A stretch of DNA of 64,000 nucleotides from Chitinolyticbacter albus (GCF_024437655.1 NZ_JANBVF010000002.1:62001-126000), one strand, 5' to 3'. Positions 18,193 through 31,781 are shown, counted from the stretch's first letter. Notes: generated by a model not told the origin, from the sequence alone. Translations and numbers: made by a program.

Positions 18193-20016
18193 TTAATGCG
18201 CCAACCCCATCGAGATGGCCCCTTCCTCGGCCGCGGTCGCTGCGGCACGGAAAGTCGCGAACAGCTCCCGGCCCATGCCGTGCGCGTTCTTCGACAGATC
18301 CATCGTTGCCACCTCGCGCGCAGCCCATTCGGCGGCATCGACCATGGCTTCGATCACGCCGGCCTCGGCATCGAGCCGCATGATGTCGCCGGTACGTACC
18401 TTGCCCAAGAGGCCGCCGGACGACACTTCCGGCGTCATGTGGATGGCGGAGGGCACCTTGCCCGATGCGCCGGACATGCGGCCATCGGTCACCAGCGCCA
18501 CCTTGAAGCCGCGATCCTGCAGCACGCTAAGCGCCGGAGTGAGCTTGTGCAGTTCCGGCATGCCGTTGGCACGCGGCCCTTGGAAGCGCAGCACCGCGAT
18601 GAAATCACGATCGAGCTCGCCTTTCTTGAAGGCTTCGAGCACATCATCCTGATCGTCGAACACGATAGCCGGCGCTTCGACCAGACGATGCTCGGGCGCC
18701 ACCGCCGAAATCTTGATCACCGAACGCCCCACATTGCCCTGCAGCAGGCGCAAACCGCCATCGGCGCTGAAGGGATGGGCCACGGTGCTCAATACGTTTG
18801 CATCGCCACTGGCACTCGGCGCATCGCGCCACTCGACGCGACCCTCGATCAGGAACGGCTCCTGCGCGTAGCGGCGCAGCCCAAACCCGGCATTGGTCAG
18901 CACATCGTCGTGCAGCAGCCCGGCATCGAGCAGCTCACGAATCAAAAAGCCCATGCCGCCAGCGGCATGGAAGTGGTTCACATCGGCCGACCCGTTGGGA
19001 TAGACCTTGGCCAGGAGCGGCACGATCTGCGACAGGTCGTCGAAATCGCTCCAGTCGATCACGATGCCGGCGGCGCGCGCCACGGCGATCAGGTGGATAG
19101 TGTGGTTGGTCGAGCCGCCCGTCGCCAGGAGGCCGACGATGCCATTGACGATGGCCTTCTCGTCGATGACCTTGCCGACGGGAATATATTCATTGCCCAG
19201 CGCAGTGATCTGTCCGGCGCGGCGGGCGGCAGCGGCGGTCAGCGCATCGCGCAAGGGGGTGTTCGGATTGACGAAGGCCGCGCCCGGCAGATGCAGGCCC
19301 ATCACTTCCATCAGCATCTGGTTGGAGTTCGCCGTGCCGTAGAAGGTACAGGTGCCCGCGCCGTGGTAGCTACCTTCTTCCGAGGCCAGCAACTCCTCGC
19401 GATCGCACTTGCCCTCGGCGAACAGCTGGCGAATCTTGGCCTTTTCCTTGTTGGAGATGCCCGACGTCATCGGCCCGGCCGGAATGAACACTGCCGGTAA
19501 GTGGCCGAATTGCAGCACGCCGATCAACAGGCCCGGGATGATCTTGTCGCACACACCCAGCGCCGCCACCGAGTCGAATACGTTGTGCGACAGCGCCACC
19601 GCCGTGCTCATCGCGATCACGTCGCGGCTGAACAGCGAGAGTTCCATGCCCGGCTGGCCCTGCGTCACGCCGTCGCACATCGCCGGCGTGCCGCCAGCAA
19701 ATTGCGCGGTGGCGCCGACTTCATGCGCCGCCGCCTTGATGATGGCGGGGAAAGTCTCGAATGGCTGGTGCGCCGACAACATGTCGTTGTACGACGACAC
19801 GATGCCCACGTTGGGCGTGCGCATCTCGCGCAGCATGATCTTGTCGTTGTCAGGCGCCGCCGCCCAGGCATGCGCCTGGTTGGTACAGGCGAGCCCCTTG
19901 CGTACCGGTTCCTTTTGCGCCGCTGCCTCCAGTCGCTGTAAGTAACGCGCGCGCGAGGGCCGGCTGCGCTCGGCAATGCGGGCGGTCACCTCGGCCAAGC
20001 GGGGATGGATGGACAT
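18193..20016 (-). CDS. edd: 6-phosphogluconate dehydratase
   Basis: 607 residues, the family's normal length. IlvD/Edd signatures include [35 protein letters not shown] and [17 protein letters not shown]. It converts 6-phosphogluconate to KDPG and carries an iron-sulfur cluster. It is divergent from zwf; the 332-base gap (20017-20348) contains candidate HexR boxes, so the two first steps of the pathway are probably controlled together. Confidence 0.97.
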   Translation of the reverse strand: MSIHPRLAEVTARIAERSRPSRARYLQRLEAAAQKEPVRKGLACTNQAHAWAAAPDNDKIMLREMRTPNVGIVSSYNDMLSAHQPFETFPAIIKAAAHEVGATAQFAGGTPAMCDGVTQGQPGMELSLFSRDVIAMSTAVALSHNVFDSVAALGVCDKIIPGLLIGVLQFGHLPAVFIPAGPMTSGISNKEKAKIRQLFAEGKCDREELLASEEGSYHGAGTCTFYGTANSNQMLMEVMGLHLPGAAFVNPNTPLRDALTAAAARRAGQITALGNEYIPVGKVIDEKAIVNGIVGLLATGGSTNHTIHLIAVARAAGIVIDWSDFDDLSQIVPLLAKVYPNGSADVNHFHAAGGMGFLIRELLDAGLLHDDVLTNAGFGLRRYAQEPFLIEGRVEWRDAPSASGDANVLSTVAHPFSADGGLRLLQGNVGRSVIKISAVAPEHRLVEAPAIVFDDQDDVLEAFKKGELDRDFIAVLRFQGPRANGMPELHKLTPALSVLQDRGFKVALVTDGRMSGASGKVPSAIHMTPEVSSGGLLGKVRTGDIMRLDAEAGVIEAMVDAAEWAAREVATMDLSKNAHGMGRELFATFRAAATAAEEGAISMGLAH

Positions 20017-20082
20017 GGCTGACTCCGGAGCGGTAGGACTTGGGGCGAGTAGCGACCGGGCACGGCACTACATACTATGAGG

Positions 20083-20098
20083 CGTAGTTTTACTACAA
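20083..20098. promoter_or_regulatory. Putative HexR operator for edd
   Basis: CGTAGTTTTACTACAA (minus strand TTGTAGTAAAACTACG) is an almost perfect palindrome resembling proteobacterial HexR sites of the TGTARTNNNANTACA type. It lies 67 bases upstream of the edd start. The hexR gene is in the same cluster. HexR typically represses these genes and is released by KDPG; binding here is inferred. Confidence 0.65.
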
Positions 20099-20250
20099 CG
20101 GCTTAACAACTTCAACCCACCACCACCCGACGAACGTCGTTGTTGCGGTGCAACAATTACCAGCATCGGCGCGGCCTGTAGCCCGTGAATTGCCGAGAAC
20201 CCCAATCGAATCAAAGGCTCGGGAGAAACCGTTTGCGCCGATTTTTGAGT

Positions 20251-20280
20251 ACGTAGTAAGATTACACAGTCTTACTACAT
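20251..20280. promoter_or_regulatory. Putative double HexR operator for zwf
   Basis: ACGTAGTAAGATTACAC followed by CAGTCTTACTACAT forms a hyphenated inverted repeat of GTAGTAAG. Each half alone resembles the 15-bp edd box (GTAGTAAGATTACA; TGTAGTAAGACTGT), so two overlapping HexR boxes are likely. The site is 69 bases upstream of the zwf start. The rest of the 332-base edd-zwf gap shows nothing else recognisable. Confidence 0.65.
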
Positions 20281-20348
20281 CGGCAGCCTTGCGGCTGCCC
20301 GCAGCTGCCTGGCCCGCGAGAGGCCACTCGCAATCACGAAGGATAGTC

Positions 20349-21800
20349 ATGACTCCGATCGACGCATTCGACATGGTGCTGTTTGGCGGCACCGGCGACT
20401 TGGTAATGAGAAAGTTGCTGCCCGCGCTATATCACCAGCACCAGGACGGCAACCTGCCCGCCGCGGGTCGCATCATCTGCCTGGGCCGTAGCGTATCCGA
20501 CGCCAGCGCCTACATCAGCAAGGCCCATGCCCTCGCCCAGGGTTATCTCGGCAAACACTACAACGACGCAGACTGGACCAACTTCGCTGCCCGTATCGAA
20601 TACCTGAAGGTCGACGCCACCATTCCGGAAGACTTCGGCAATCTGGCCAAAGTGCTGGGCGAATTCCCGCAGCGTACCCGCGTGTTCTATCTGTCGACCG
20701 CGCCCGACCTGTTCGCGCCGATCTCCAAGTGCCTCGCCGGCGTTGGCCTCAACGCAGGCAACGCCCGCGTGGTGTTGGAAAAGCCGCTGGGCCACGATCT
20801 CGAGTCGTCGAACAAGATCAACGACGAAGTCGGCGAATACTTCAGCGAGCAGCAGATCTACCGGATCGACCATTACCTGGGCAAGGAGCCGGTGCTGAAC
20901 CTGATGGCACTGCGCTTTGGCAATACGCTGCTTGAACCGCTGTGGCGCCGCGAATGGATCCGCGACGTGCAGATCACCGTGACCGAGCAGGTCGGCGTCG
21001 AGACCCGTGCCGATTTCTACGACAAGGCCGGCGCGCTGCGCGACATGATCCAGAACCACCTGCTGCAGCTGTTGACCATCGTCGCGATGGAGCCGCCCGC
21101 CAGCATCGACGCCGATGCGGTGCGCGACGAGAAGCTGAAGGTGCTGCGCGCACTCAAGCCGCTGACGCCGGAAACCGTCCATACCCAGGTGGTGCGCGGC
21201 CAGTACCGTGCCGGCGCCATTGCCGGCAAGCCGGTTCCCAGTTACCTGGAAGAGCCGGGCGTGCCGGGCAACTCCAAGACCGAGACCTTCGTCGCGCTCA
21301 AGGCCGAAATCCAGACCTGGCGCTGGGCCGGCGTACCCTTCTTCCTGCGCACCGGCAAGCGCCTGCAGGAACGCCTGGCCGAGATCGTCATCAACTTCCG
21401 CGAAGCACCGCATTCCATCTTCGGCCGCCATGGCACGCCGAACCGGCTGGTGATCCAGCTGCAACCCGATGAATCGGTCCGCCTCTACCTGATGGCCAAG
21501 GAGCCGGGCAACCAGTTCCGCCTGCGCCCGGTCCACCTCGACCTCGACTTCAAGGATTTCTTCGCCTCGCGCAGCCCGGAGGCGTACGAGCGCCTGCTGA
21601 TGGACGTGATCCGCGGTGACCAGTCGCTGTTCGTGCGCCGCGACGAGCAGCGCGCCGCATGGCGCTGGGTCGAGCCCATCATGGATTCGTGGGAAAACAG
21701 CAGCGAGCCGCCCAAGCCGTATACCTCGGGCACCTGGGGACCGGCAGCGTCGTCGGCGCTGCTGTCCCGCGACGGCCTGTGCTGGCACGAAGAAGGCTAA
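20349..21800 (+). CDS. zwf: Glucose-6-phosphate 1-dehydrogenase
   Basis: 483 residues from ATG 20349, with GAAGGA six bases upstream; the longer frame from 20148 would run through the HexR boxes and is rejected. Nucleotide-binding GGTGDL (13-18) and the active-site RIDHYLGKE (172-180) are present, with EKPLGHD and FFLRTGKRL. It makes 6-phosphogluconolactone and NAD(P)H, feeding Pgl and then Edd. Confidence 0.97.
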   Translation: MTPIDAFDMVLFGGTGDLVMRKLLPALYHQHQDGNLPAAGRIICLGRSVSDASAYISKAHALAQGYLGKHYNDADWTNFAARIEYLKVDATIPEDFGNLAKVLGEFPQRTRVFYLSTAPDLFAPISKCLAGVGLNAGNARVVLEKPLGHDLESSNKINDEVGEYFSEQQIYRIDHYLGKEPVLNLMALRFGNTLLEPLWRREWIRDVQITVTEQVGVETRADFYDKAGALRDMIQNHLLQLLTIVAMEPPASIDADAVRDEKLKVLRALKPLTPETVHTQVVRGQYRAGAIAGKPVPSYLEEPGVPGNSKTETFVALKAEIQTWRWAGVPFFLRTGKRLQERLAEIVINFREAPHSIFGRHGTPNRLVIQLQPDESVRLYLMAKEPGNQFRLRPVHLDLDFKDFFASRSPEAYERLLMDVIRGDQSLFVRRDEQRAAWRWVEPIMDSWENSSEPPKPYTSGTWGPAASSALLSRDGLCWHEEG

Positions 21801-22004
21801 AAACTTGCTGCGCGGCGGCCTGGCGTTGTCGCGGGCGGGCTCGACATCCTCATGGGCATCGAGCCCATTGCGGTGTCTCGACCTTCCGCTTCGCGCCCTG
21901 GCACCGCTCGCTGCGTTTTGCTCCGGCACGCAGCAGGCACTGATTGTTGTATGAGGCCGCGCCGAACCCAGTTCGGCGCGCGGCCCATCCACCCGAGGTA
22001 AGCA

Positions 22005-22703
22005 ATGTCTTTGCAATGGCATGATTTCCCGTCCAAGGACGAACTCGATGCGGCGCTGGCCGCCAAGATCGCGTTGGACCTGAACGCAGCGATCGCCGCG
22101 CGCGGTGTCGCCAGCATCGCCGTTTCCGGCGGCCGCACGCCGGCCGGCCTGTTCAAGGCGCTGTCGGAACAGGACGTGGCGTGGGACAAGGTCGTCGCCA
22201 CGCTGGTCGATGAGCGCTGGGTGCCGGTCGAGCACGCCGACAGCAACGAGCGCACCGTGCGCCAGAACCTCCTGGTCGGCGCTGCCAGCGCCATCCGCTT
22301 CGTGTCGCCGGTTTCCTCCGCCGCCACGCCGCACGAAGGCGAGGCCGAGATCGAGGCGCGCTTTGCTAAGATCCCCGCACCGTTCGACGTGCTGATCCTC
22401 GGCATGGGCGACGATGGCCACACGGCGTCCCTCTTCCCTGCCGCAAGCGAACTGGAACACGCTTGCGCTGCCACCTCGCGCGTCGCCGCGGTAACGCCGC
22501 CAGTGGCGCCGCACAAGCGCATCACGCTGACGCTGCCGACCATTGCCCAGGCGCGCGAAGTAATTGTCCACATCACCGGCGAAGGCAAGAAATCGCTGCT
22601 GCAAACTGCGATGACCGAGCATAAAGCGGTCACCGAGCAATACCCGATCCGCCGCGTGCTCGACGCGGTGGCGTCAAACAAGCATGTATTCTGGACCGCG
22701 TAA
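22005..22703 (+). CDS. pgl: 6-phosphogluconolactonase
   Basis: 232 residues of the SOL/DevB type: AVSGGRTPAGLFKAL, LVDERWVP, SNERTVRQNL and ILGMGDDGHTASLFP. It hydrolyses 6-phosphogluconolactone. The 204-base gap after zwf holds a GC-rich hairpin (GGCCGCGCCGAAC / GTTCGGCGCGCGGCC, about 21956-21987) just before pgl, without a T run. Confidence 0.95.
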   Translation: MSLQWHDFPSKDELDAALAAKIALDLNAAIAARGVASIAVSGGRTPAGLFKALSEQDVAWDKVVATLVDERWVPVEHADSNERTVRQNLLVGAASAIRFVSPVSSAATPHEGEAEIEARFAKIPAPFDVLILGMGDDGHTASLFPAASELEHACAATSRVAAVTPPVAPHKRITLTLPTIAQAREVIVHITGEGKKSLLQTAMTEHKAVTEQYPIRRVLDAVASNKHVFWTA

Positions 22704-22820
22704 GCGTCAGCCAGACCGGGGACGGGGCCGCAAGGCCCCGCCTTTACAAGGGCCCCACGCGGCCCTGAACCTGGAATCAGGCCTACTCGGCCCGGTTCCG
22801 CCGTTTGAGTGAGAACAACC

Positions 22821-23672
22821 ATGCTCGAACGCATCAAGACGGTGATCGACTCGCTTTCCAAATCGGAACGCAAGGTCGCCGAGCTGGTGCTGGCCCAGCC
22901 CAATCTGGTCGCCAACGCGCCTATCGCGCAGATCGCCGATCTTGCGGATGTCTCGCAACCGACGGTGATCCGCTTCTGTCGCAGCCTGAATTGCTCGGGG
23001 TTGCAGGATTTCAAACTGCGCCTCACCCGCAGCCTGGTCTCCGGCGTGCCCTACGTGCACTCCATGGTCTCGGCCGACGATTCGGCGCATGACCTTGCCA
23101 AGAAACTGTTCGACAACAACATCTCGCACCTTTTGCGCTGCCGCAACGAGCTCGATACCGAGGCGCTGGAGCGCGCGATCAAGGTGCTGTCGAACACGCA
23201 CAAGATTGAAGTCTGGGGCCAGGGCCAGTCTGGCGCCGTCGCCATCGACGCCCAGAACAAGTTCTTCCGCCTGGGCGTACCCACCGTGGCCTACACCGAT
23301 CCGCACATGCACGGCATGAGCGCGTCGATGCTCAAGCCCGGCGACGCCGTGGTGGCCGTGTCGAACTCCGGTCGCACGCTCGACCTGATCCGCTCGGTCG
23401 AGATCGCGCGCGACGCCGGCGCCGACGTGATCGGCATCACGCACAGCAAGAGCCCGCTCGCCAAGCGCTGCTCGATCTGCCTGTATGCCGATACCATGGA
23501 AGATCCTGATCTCTATACGCCTATGATCACCCGCATCGTCCACCTGGTGATCATCGACGTACTGGCGGTCGGCGTCGCGCTCAAGCGCGGCCCAGAGCTG
23601 ATCGACCAGCTCGAGAAAATGAAACGCAACCTCAAAGAAAAGCGGGTACGCGGCCAGGACCACGGTTACTGA
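22821..23672 (+). CDS. hexR: HexR-type transcriptional regulator (RpiR family)
   Basis: 283 residues from ATG 22821 (GTG 22809 is a weaker alternative). The N-terminal HTH_6 domain (about 1-77) contains the recognition helix region VSQPTVIRFCRSLNCSGLQDFKLRL; a C-terminal SIS domain (about 125-260) has VWGQGQSGAVA and AVSNSGRTLDLI for binding a phosphorylated sugar acid. HexR represses zwf/edd/eda-type genes and responds to KDPG. Its place between pgl and pgi and the palindromes near edd and zwf support that role. Confidence 0.92.
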   Translation: MLERIKTVIDSLSKSERKVAELVLAQPNLVANAPIAQIADLADVSQPTVIRFCRSLNCSGLQDFKLRLTRSLVSGVPYVHSMVSADDSAHDLAKKLFDNNISHLLRCRNELDTEALERAIKVLSNTHKIEVWGQGQSGAVAIDAQNKFFRLGVPTVAYTDPHMHGMSASMLKPGDAVVAVSNSGRTLDLIRSVEIARDAGADVIGITHSKSPLAKRCSICLYADTMEDPDLYTPMITRIVHLVIIDVLAVGVALKRGPELIDQLEKMKRNLKEKRVRGQDHGY

Positions 23673-23711
23673 GCCCTACCCTTCACGCCTAGTCCGAAAG
23701 GAAGTTTTCCG

Positions 23712-25358
23712 ATGTCCAAGCTCCTCACGTCGCCCGCCTGGCAAGCCCTGGTCGAGCATCACAAGCAAATTTCACCGTTGCACCTGCGTGATCTGTTCGC
23801 CCAGGATCCGCAGCGCTTCGAGCGGTTCTCGCTCGAATCCGGTGGCCTGTTCTTCGACTACTCGAAGAACCGCATCACCGAAGAAACGATGACATTGCTG
23901 TTCGATCTGGCCCGCCAGACCGGCGTGACCGAGCGCATCCAGCGGATGTTCTCGGGTGAGAAGATCAACATCACCGAAAACCGTGCCGTGCTGCACGTGG
24001 CGCTGCGCAACCTCGACAAGAACCCGATCGTGGTCGACGGCGAAGATGTGATGCCCAAGGTCAACGCGGTCAAGGAGAAGATGTTCCAGTTCTCCGACGA
24101 GATCCGTTCGGGCGAGCGCACCGGCTACACCGGCAAGGCCTTCACCGATATCGTCAACATCGGTATCGGCGGCTCGGACCTGGGCCCCGTGATGATCTGC
24201 AACGCGCTGAAGAACTTTGGCCACCAGCGCCTGACCATGCATTTCGTCTCCACCGTCGACGGCGACCAGGTCGTGTCGACGCTGAAGAAGCTGAACCCGG
24301 AAACGACGCTGTTCATCATCGCGTCCAAGACCTTCACCACGCAGGAAACCATCACCAACGCCCGCACCGCGCGCAAATGGTTCCTCGACCGCGTGGGCAA
24401 CGAAAGCCACATCGCCAAGCATTTCGTCGCCGTGTCGACCAACGCCAAGGCCGTGAGCGAGTTCGGCATCGACACCAACAACATGTTCGAATTCTGGGAC
24501 TGGGTTGGCGGGCGCTACTCGCTGTGGTCTGCCATCGGCCTGCCCATCGCCATTTACCTCGGCAAGCACGACTACCAGGATCTGCTGCATGGTGCCTACA
24601 CCATGGACGAGCACTTCAAGAACAAGCCGCTCGAGCAGAACCTGCCGGTGATCATGGGTCTGCTCGGCGTGTGGTACATCAACTTCTTCGGCGCCAACAC
24701 CCAGCTGATCTCGCCGTACAACCAAGCGCTGCAACGCTTCCCGGCCTATCTGCAGCAGCTGGACATGGAATCGAACGGCAAGACCGTCGATCTCGATGGC
24801 AACCGCGTCGACTACCACACCGGCCCCGTGGTCTGGGGCGATGCCGGCATCAACGGCCAGCACGCCTACTACCAGATGCTGCACCAGGGCTCGCAGTTGG
24901 TACCGATCGACTTCATTGCCAGCGTCGAGCATCCGGACATCCCGGAACCGCACAGCACCATCCTGATGGCCAACTACTTCGCGCAAACCGAAGCCTTCAT
25001 GCGCGGCAAGAACGAGGCCGAAGTGCGTGCCGAGCTCGACAAGGCCGGCATCACCGGCACCGCACAGGACGCTCTGGTGCCGCACAAGATCTTCGAAGGC
25101 AACCGCCCGACCAATTCCATCCTGATCCAGCGCCTCACGCCGCGCCGCCTGGGCGCGCTGATCGCGCTCTACGAGCACAAGATCTTCGTGCAGGGCACGA
25201 TCTGGAATGTCAATTCGTACGACCAGTGGGGCGTCGAGCTCGGCAAGCAGCTCGCCAAGGCCATCGAGGGCGACCTCACCACCCCGGGCCTCACCACCTC
25301 GCACGACGCTTCGACCAACGGCCTTATCAACTACTACAAGCGTAACGTGCCGCGATAA
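23712..25358 (+). CDS. pgi: Glucose-6-phosphate isomerase
   Basis: 548 residues, as in E. coli. Signature blocks [28 protein letters not shown], the catalytic Glu in [12 protein letters not shown], and the C-terminal [15 protein letters not shown] are present. It interconverts glucose-6-P and fructose-6-P; with Edd/Eda it allows triose recycling. AAGGAAG precedes the ATG. It is followed by palindromic spacer sequence and aceE. Confidence 0.97.
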   Translation: MSKLLTSPAWQALVEHHKQISPLHLRDLFAQDPQRFERFSLESGGLFFDYSKNRITEETMTLLFDLARQTGVTERIQRMFSGEKINITENRAVLHVALRNLDKNPIVVDGEDVMPKVNAVKEKMFQFSDEIRSGERTGYTGKAFTDIVNIGIGGSDLGPVMICNALKNFGHQRLTMHFVSTVDGDQVVSTLKKLNPETTLFIIASKTFTTQETITNARTARKWFLDRVGNESHIAKHFVAVSTNAKAVSEFGIDTNNMFEFWDWVGGRYSLWSAIGLPIAIYLGKHDYQDLLHGAYTMDEHFKNKPLEQNLPVIMGLLGVWYINFFGANTQLISPYNQALQRFPAYLQQLDMESNGKTVDLDGNRVDYHTGPVVWGDAGINGQHAYYQMLHQGSQLVPIDFIASVEHPDIPEPHSTILMANYFAQTEAFMRGKNEAEVRAELDKAGITGTAQDALVPHKIFEGNRPTNSILIQRLTPRRLGALIALYEHKIFVQGTIWNVNSYDQWGVELGKQLAKAIEGDLTTPGLTTSHDASTNGLINYYKRNVPR

Positions 25359-25378
25359 GCGCACCGCAACGCCACATG

Positions 25379-25438
25379 GCTCGCCCGGCTACACGCCGGG
25401 CGATGCATCGCCCGGCCGGCATACAGGCCGGACGATAG
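25379..25438. repeat. Two adjacent REP-like palindromes between pgi and aceE
   Basis: GCCCGGC/GCCGGGC (loop TACAC), the linker GATGCATC, and then CGGCCGGCATACAGGCCGGACG, a second imperfect hairpin, make a BIME-like arrangement. No T run, so not a clear terminator; it may stabilise the pgi message. Confidence 0.6.
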
Positions 25439-25464
25439 TCCAACTCACCACATAGGTAGACAAC

Positions 25465-28122
<2,658 letters not shown>

Positions 28123-28229
28123 TTTGAGTGAGGCGCGAGGTGTGAGGCTGGAGGCGTGAATGCCCCATCTCGCACCGAGCGCTGGCAGGAGCGGTCTTCC
28201 GCTCCTCACCCTCACCCCTCACAGGATTT
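28123..28229 (+). repeat. Intercistronic imperfect inverted repeat, aceE-aceF
   Basis: The spacer begins with GTGAGGCGCGAGGTGTGAGG and ends with CCTCACCCTCACCCCTCAC plus AGGA, able to form a long imperfect stem. Its middle contains GCGCTGGCAGG. A related spacer occurs between aceF and lpdA. The terminal CACAGGA supplies the ribosome binding site of aceF. Confidence 0.65.
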
Positions 28230-28234
28230 ATCCC

Positions 28235-29866
28235 ATGAGCAACGTCATTGAACTGAAAGTGCCCGACATCGGTGGCCACGACAACGTCGACATCATCGAA
28301 GTGATGGTCGCCGCGGGCGATCGCGTCGAGGTCGAGCAAAGCCTGATCACGCTGGAAACCGACAAGGCGACCATGGAAGTGCCGGCCACCGCTGCCGGCA
28401 TCGTCAAGGAAGTGAAGGTCAAGGTCGGCGACAAGATTTCCGAGGGCGGCGTGGTCGTGTTGCTGGAAGTGGCCGACGTGGCCAGCGCGCCTGCTCCTGC
28501 ACCCGCTGCTGCTGTCGCGCCGGCCCCCGCAGCAGCGCCAGTCGCCGCAGCACCGCAGGCCGGTGGCGCCGTGGTCGAAGTGCGCGTGCCCGACATCGGC
28601 GGCCACGACAACGTCGACGTGATCGAAGTGCTGGTCAAGCCCGGTGACGCCGTGGCCAAGGAACAATCGCTGATCACGCTGGAAACCGACAAAGCGACCA
28701 TGGAAGTGCCCTCGACCACCGCCGGCGTCGTCGAAAGCGTCGTGATCAAGGTCGGCGACAAGGTGTCCGAAGGCGCGTTGATCGTCACCGTCAAGAGCAG
28801 CGGTGCCGCAGCGCAGCCCGCTGCGGTTGCAACGCCGGCGGCCGCCCCTGCCCCGCAGGCAGCGGCTCCGGCCCCCGCCAAGGCAGCACCGGCGCCCGTC
28901 GTCGCGGCGCAGACCAGCGCCCCGGCCACGGTCGACGAAGCCGGCTTTGCCAGCGCCCACGCCTCGCCGTCGGTGCGCAAGTTCGCGCGTGAGCTCGGCG
29001 TCGACCTCGGCCGCGTCAAGGGCTCCGGAGCCAAGGGCCGGGTACTGCACGAGGACGTGCAAGGCTATGTGAAAGCGGTGCTGTCCGGCGCGACCGCAGC
29101 TCCCGTCGCCGCAGCAAGCGGTGGTGGCGCAGGGCTCGATCTGTTGCCGTGGCCCAAGGTCGACTTCGCCAAGTTCGGTCCGATCGAAGCCAAGCCGCTG
29201 TCCAAGATCAAGAAGATCTCCGGCGCCAACCTGCACCGTAACTGGGTGGTGATCCCGCATGTCACGTTCAACGACGAATGCGATATCACCGAGCTGGAGG
29301 AATTCCGCAAGACCATAGGCCGCGAATGGGAGAAGTCCGGCCTCAAGCTCTCGCCGCTAGCCTTCATCATCAAGGCGGCCGCCGAGGCACTGAAGGCCTT
29401 CCCGGAAATGAACTCCTCGCTCGATGGCGACAACCTGATCCTCAAGCAGTACTACCACATCGGTTTCGCCGCCGACACGCCGAACGGCCTCGTAGTGCCG
29501 GTGATCAAGGATGCCGACAAGAAGGGCCTGAAGCAGATCGCCAAGGAGCTGACCGATCTCTCGGCGCTCGCCCGCGAAGGCAAGCTCAAGCCGACCGACA
29601 TGCAAGGCGCCACCTTCACCATCTCGTCCCTGGGTGGCATCGGCGGCACCAGCTTCACGCCCATCATCAATGCGCCGGAAGTCGCGATCCTTGGCGTGTG
29701 CAAGAGCCAGATCAAGCCGGTGTGGAATGGCAGCGCGTTCGAGCCGCGCCTGCTGTGCCCGCTGTCGCTGTCGTTCGATCACCGCGTGATCGATGGCGCA
29801 GCCGCCGGCCGCTTCACCGTGCATCTGGGCAAGCTGCTGAGCGATATCCGGCGGCTGGTGTTGTGA
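28235..29866 (+). CDS. aceF: Dihydrolipoamide acetyltransferase, pyruvate dehydrogenase E2
   Basis: 543 residues from ATG 28235. Two lipoyl domains (lipoyl lysines Lys44 and Lys153, both in [10 protein letters not shown]) are joined by Ala/Pro-rich linkers to a peripheral subunit-binding domain (about 245-285; [16 protein letters not shown]...GRVLHEDV) and the catalytic domain (about 315-543), with active-site His516 and Asp520 in [10 protein letters not shown]. It forms the core that passes acetyl groups to CoA. The longer frame from 28160 lies in the repeat spacer and is rejected. Confidence 0.97.
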   Translation: MSNVIELKVPDIGGHDNVDIIEVMVAAGDRVEVEQSLITLETDKATMEVPATAAGIVKEVKVKVGDKISEGGVVVLLEVADVASAPAPAPAAAVAPAPAAAPVAAAPQAGGAVVEVRVPDIGGHDNVDVIEVLVKPGDAVAKEQSLITLETDKATMEVPSTTAGVVESVVIKVGDKVSEGALIVTVKSSGAAAQPAAVATPAAAPAPQAAAPAPAKAAPAPVVAAQTSAPATVDEAGFASAHASPSVRKFARELGVDLGRVKGSGAKGRVLHEDVQGYVKAVLSGATAAPVAAASGGGAGLDLLPWPKVDFAKFGPIEAKPLSKIKKISGANLHRNWVVIPHVTFNDECDITELEEFRKTIGREWEKSGLKLSPLAFIIKAAAEALKAFPEMNSSLDGDNLILKQYYHIGFAADTPNGLVVPVIKDADKKGLKQIAKELTDLSALAREGKLKPTDMQGATFTISSLGGIGGTSFTPIINAPEVAILGVCKSQIKPVWNGSAFEPRLLCPLSLSFDHRVIDGAAAGRFTVHLGKLLSDIRRLVL

Positions 29867-29970
29867 GGCGTGAGGTGTGAGGAGTGCGGCGTTCCGCCCA
29901 CTCCCGCACCCCGCGCTGGCAGGTGGCAGGGGTTACCCCTCCCACCTCTCTCCTCGCTCTCACAGGACTC
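29867..29970 (+). repeat. Intercistronic imperfect inverted repeat, aceF-lpdA
   Basis: Related to the aceE-aceF spacer: both start with GTGAGGCGYGAGGTGTGAGG, contain GCGCTGGCAGG and end in CTCACAGGA just before the next start codon. The C-rich right arm can pair with the GTGAGG left arm. Confidence 0.65.
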
Positions 29971-29975
29971 ATGCT

Positions 29976-31766
29976 ATGAGCAACACAATCGAACTGAAAG
30001 TCCCCGACATCGGCGGCCATGACAACGTCGACGTCATCGAAGTGTTCGTCAGCGTCGGCGATACCGTCGCCATCGAACAAAGCCTGATCACGCTGGAAAC
30101 CGACAAGGCCACCATGGAAGTGCCGGCTACCCACGCTGGCGTGATCAAGGAGCTGAAGATCAAGGTCGGCGACAAGGTGTCCGAAGGCACCGTGATCGTT
30201 GTGATCGAAGCCACCGCAACGGCCAGCGCACCGGCCCCTGCAGTCGCGCCCGCGCCGCAGGCCGCCGCACCGGCGCCGGCCCCTGTCGCGGCCGGCAGCT
30301 ACACTGGCCCCGTCGATCTCGAATGCGACATGCTGGTGCTCGGCGCCGGCCCCGGCGGCTATTCGGCGGCGTTTCGCGCTGCAGATCTCGGGCTCAAGAC
30401 CGTGCTGGTCGAGCGCTATGGCACGCTGGGTGGCGTATGTCTGAACGTCGGCTGCATTCCGTCCAAGGCGCTGCTGCACAATGCAGCGGTCATCGACGAA
30501 GTGGCCCACCTCGCCTCCAACGGCATCAAGTTCGGCAAACCGGAAGTCGATATCGATGCGCTGCGCGGCTACAAGGAAAAGGTCATCGACAAGCTCACCG
30601 GCGGTCTGGCCGGGATGGCCAAGATGCGCAAGGTCGAGCAGGTGCGCGGCATCGGCAACTTCCTCGATGCCTACCATATGGAAGTCCATCTCACCTCCGG
30701 CAGCGCCAAGGACCTGAACGGCGAGAAGAAGGTCGTGAAGTTCAAGCAGGCCATCATCGCCGCTGGCTCGCAGGCGGTGAAGTTGCCCTTCATCCCGAAC
30801 GATCCGCGCATCGTCGATTCGACCGGCGCGCTGGAACTAGCGAGCGTTCCCAAGCGCATGCTGATCATCGGCGGCGGCATCATCGGCCTGGAAATGGGCA
30901 CGGTGTACTCGACGCTGGGCGCGCGTCTCGATGTGGTCGAACTCTCCAACGGCCTGATGCTGGGTGCCGACCGCGATCTGGTGAAGGTCTGGCAGGACTG
31001 GAACAAGCATCGCTTCGACAACATCATGCTGGAGTCGAAAACCACCAGCATCGAGCCCAAGGAAGACGGCGTCTGGGTCACCTTCGAAGGACCGAAAGTG
31101 CCGGAAGGCCCGCAATGCTACGACCTGGTGCTCTACTCCACCGGCCGCTCGCCCAATGGCAAGAAGATCGGCGCAGACAAGGCCGGCGTGTTCGTTGACG
31201 AGCGCGGCTTCATCCCGACCGACAAGCAGATGCGCACCAAACGGGCTGATGGCAGCCCTGTCCCGCACATCTTCGCGATCGGCGACGTCATCGGCCAGCC
31301 CATGCTGGCACACAAGGCGGTGCATGAAGCGCACGTCGCAGCGGAAAACGCCGCCGGCCACAAGGCGTTCTTCGACGCCCGCGTGATTCCCGGCGTCGCC
31401 TACACCGATCCGGAAGTGGCCTGGGTCGGCCTCACCGAAGACCAAGCCAAGCAGGACGACATCAAGATCACCAAGGGCGTGTTCCCCTGGGCGGCGTCCG
31501 GGCGCGCCATCGCCAATGGCCGCACGGAGGGCTTCACCAAGCTGATCTTTGATGCGGAAAACGGCCAGATCCTGGGTGGCGCCATCGTCGGCCCGCACGC
31601 CGGCGACATGATCGGCGAGATCTGCCTCGGCATCGAGATGGGCGCGGATGCAGTGGACATCGGCAAGACCATCCACCCGCATCCCACCATGGGCGAATCG
31701 ATCGGCATGGCCGCCGAAGTCGCCAAGGGCGTATGCACGGACCTGCCGCCGCAGCGCAAGAAGTAA
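29976..31766 (+). CDS. lpdA: Dihydrolipoamide dehydrogenase with N-terminal lipoyl domain (E3)
   Basis: 596 residues from ATG 29976. An N-terminal lipoyl domain (Lys44 in [10 protein letters not shown]) and an Ala/Pro linker (about 82-105) precede the FAD/NAD oxidoreductase: [11 protein letters not shown], redox pair Cys155/Cys160 ([13 protein letters not shown]), [10 protein letters not shown], and the C-terminal HPHPTMGES with the active-site His. It reoxidises lipoyl groups of AceF. The lipoyl extension is typical of the PDH-specific E3 of Neisseriales. It ends the aceE-aceF-lpdA unit. Confidence 0.97.
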   Translation: MSNTIELKVPDIGGHDNVDVIEVFVSVGDTVAIEQSLITLETDKATMEVPATHAGVIKELKIKVGDKVSEGTVIVVIEATATASAPAPAVAPAPQAAAPAPAPVAAGSYTGPVDLECDMLVLGAGPGGYSAAFRAADLGLKTVLVERYGTLGGVCLNVGCIPSKALLHNAAVIDEVAHLASNGIKFGKPEVDIDALRGYKEKVIDKLTGGLAGMAKMRKVEQVRGIGNFLDAYHMEVHLTSGSAKDLNGEKKVVKFKQAIIAAGSQAVKLPFIPNDPRIVDSTGALELASVPKRMLIIGGGIIGLEMGTVYSTLGARLDVVELSNGLMLGADRDLVKVWQDWNKHRFDNIMLESKTTSIEPKEDGVWVTFEGPKVPEGPQCYDLVLYSTGRSPNGKKIGADKAGVFVDERGFIPTDKQMRTKRADGSPVPHIFAIGDVIGQPMLAHKAVHEAHVAAENAAGHKAFFDARVIPGVAYTDPEVAWVGLTEDQAKQDDIKITKGVFPWAASGRAIANGRTEGFTKLIFDAENGQILGGAIVGPHAGDMIGEICLGIEMGADAVDIGKTIHPHPTMGESIGMAAEVAKGVCTDLPPQRKK

Positions 31767-31781
31767 GGCTTATCGGCCAAG

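Noticed and set aside
18190-19500. Long plus-strand frame opposite edd
   Set aside because: High-GC antisense shadow; the edd protein on the other strand is full length and unmistakable. The same applies to long antisense frames across zwf, pgi, aceE, aceF, pheT and the nuo genes.
21801-22004. zwf-pgl spacer as a third copy of the dispersed repeat element
   Set aside because: It shares short blocks (GCGGCGGCCTGGCGTTG, CTTCGCGCCCTGGCACC) with the repeats but lacks their terminal inverted repeats; similarity is too patchy to claim.
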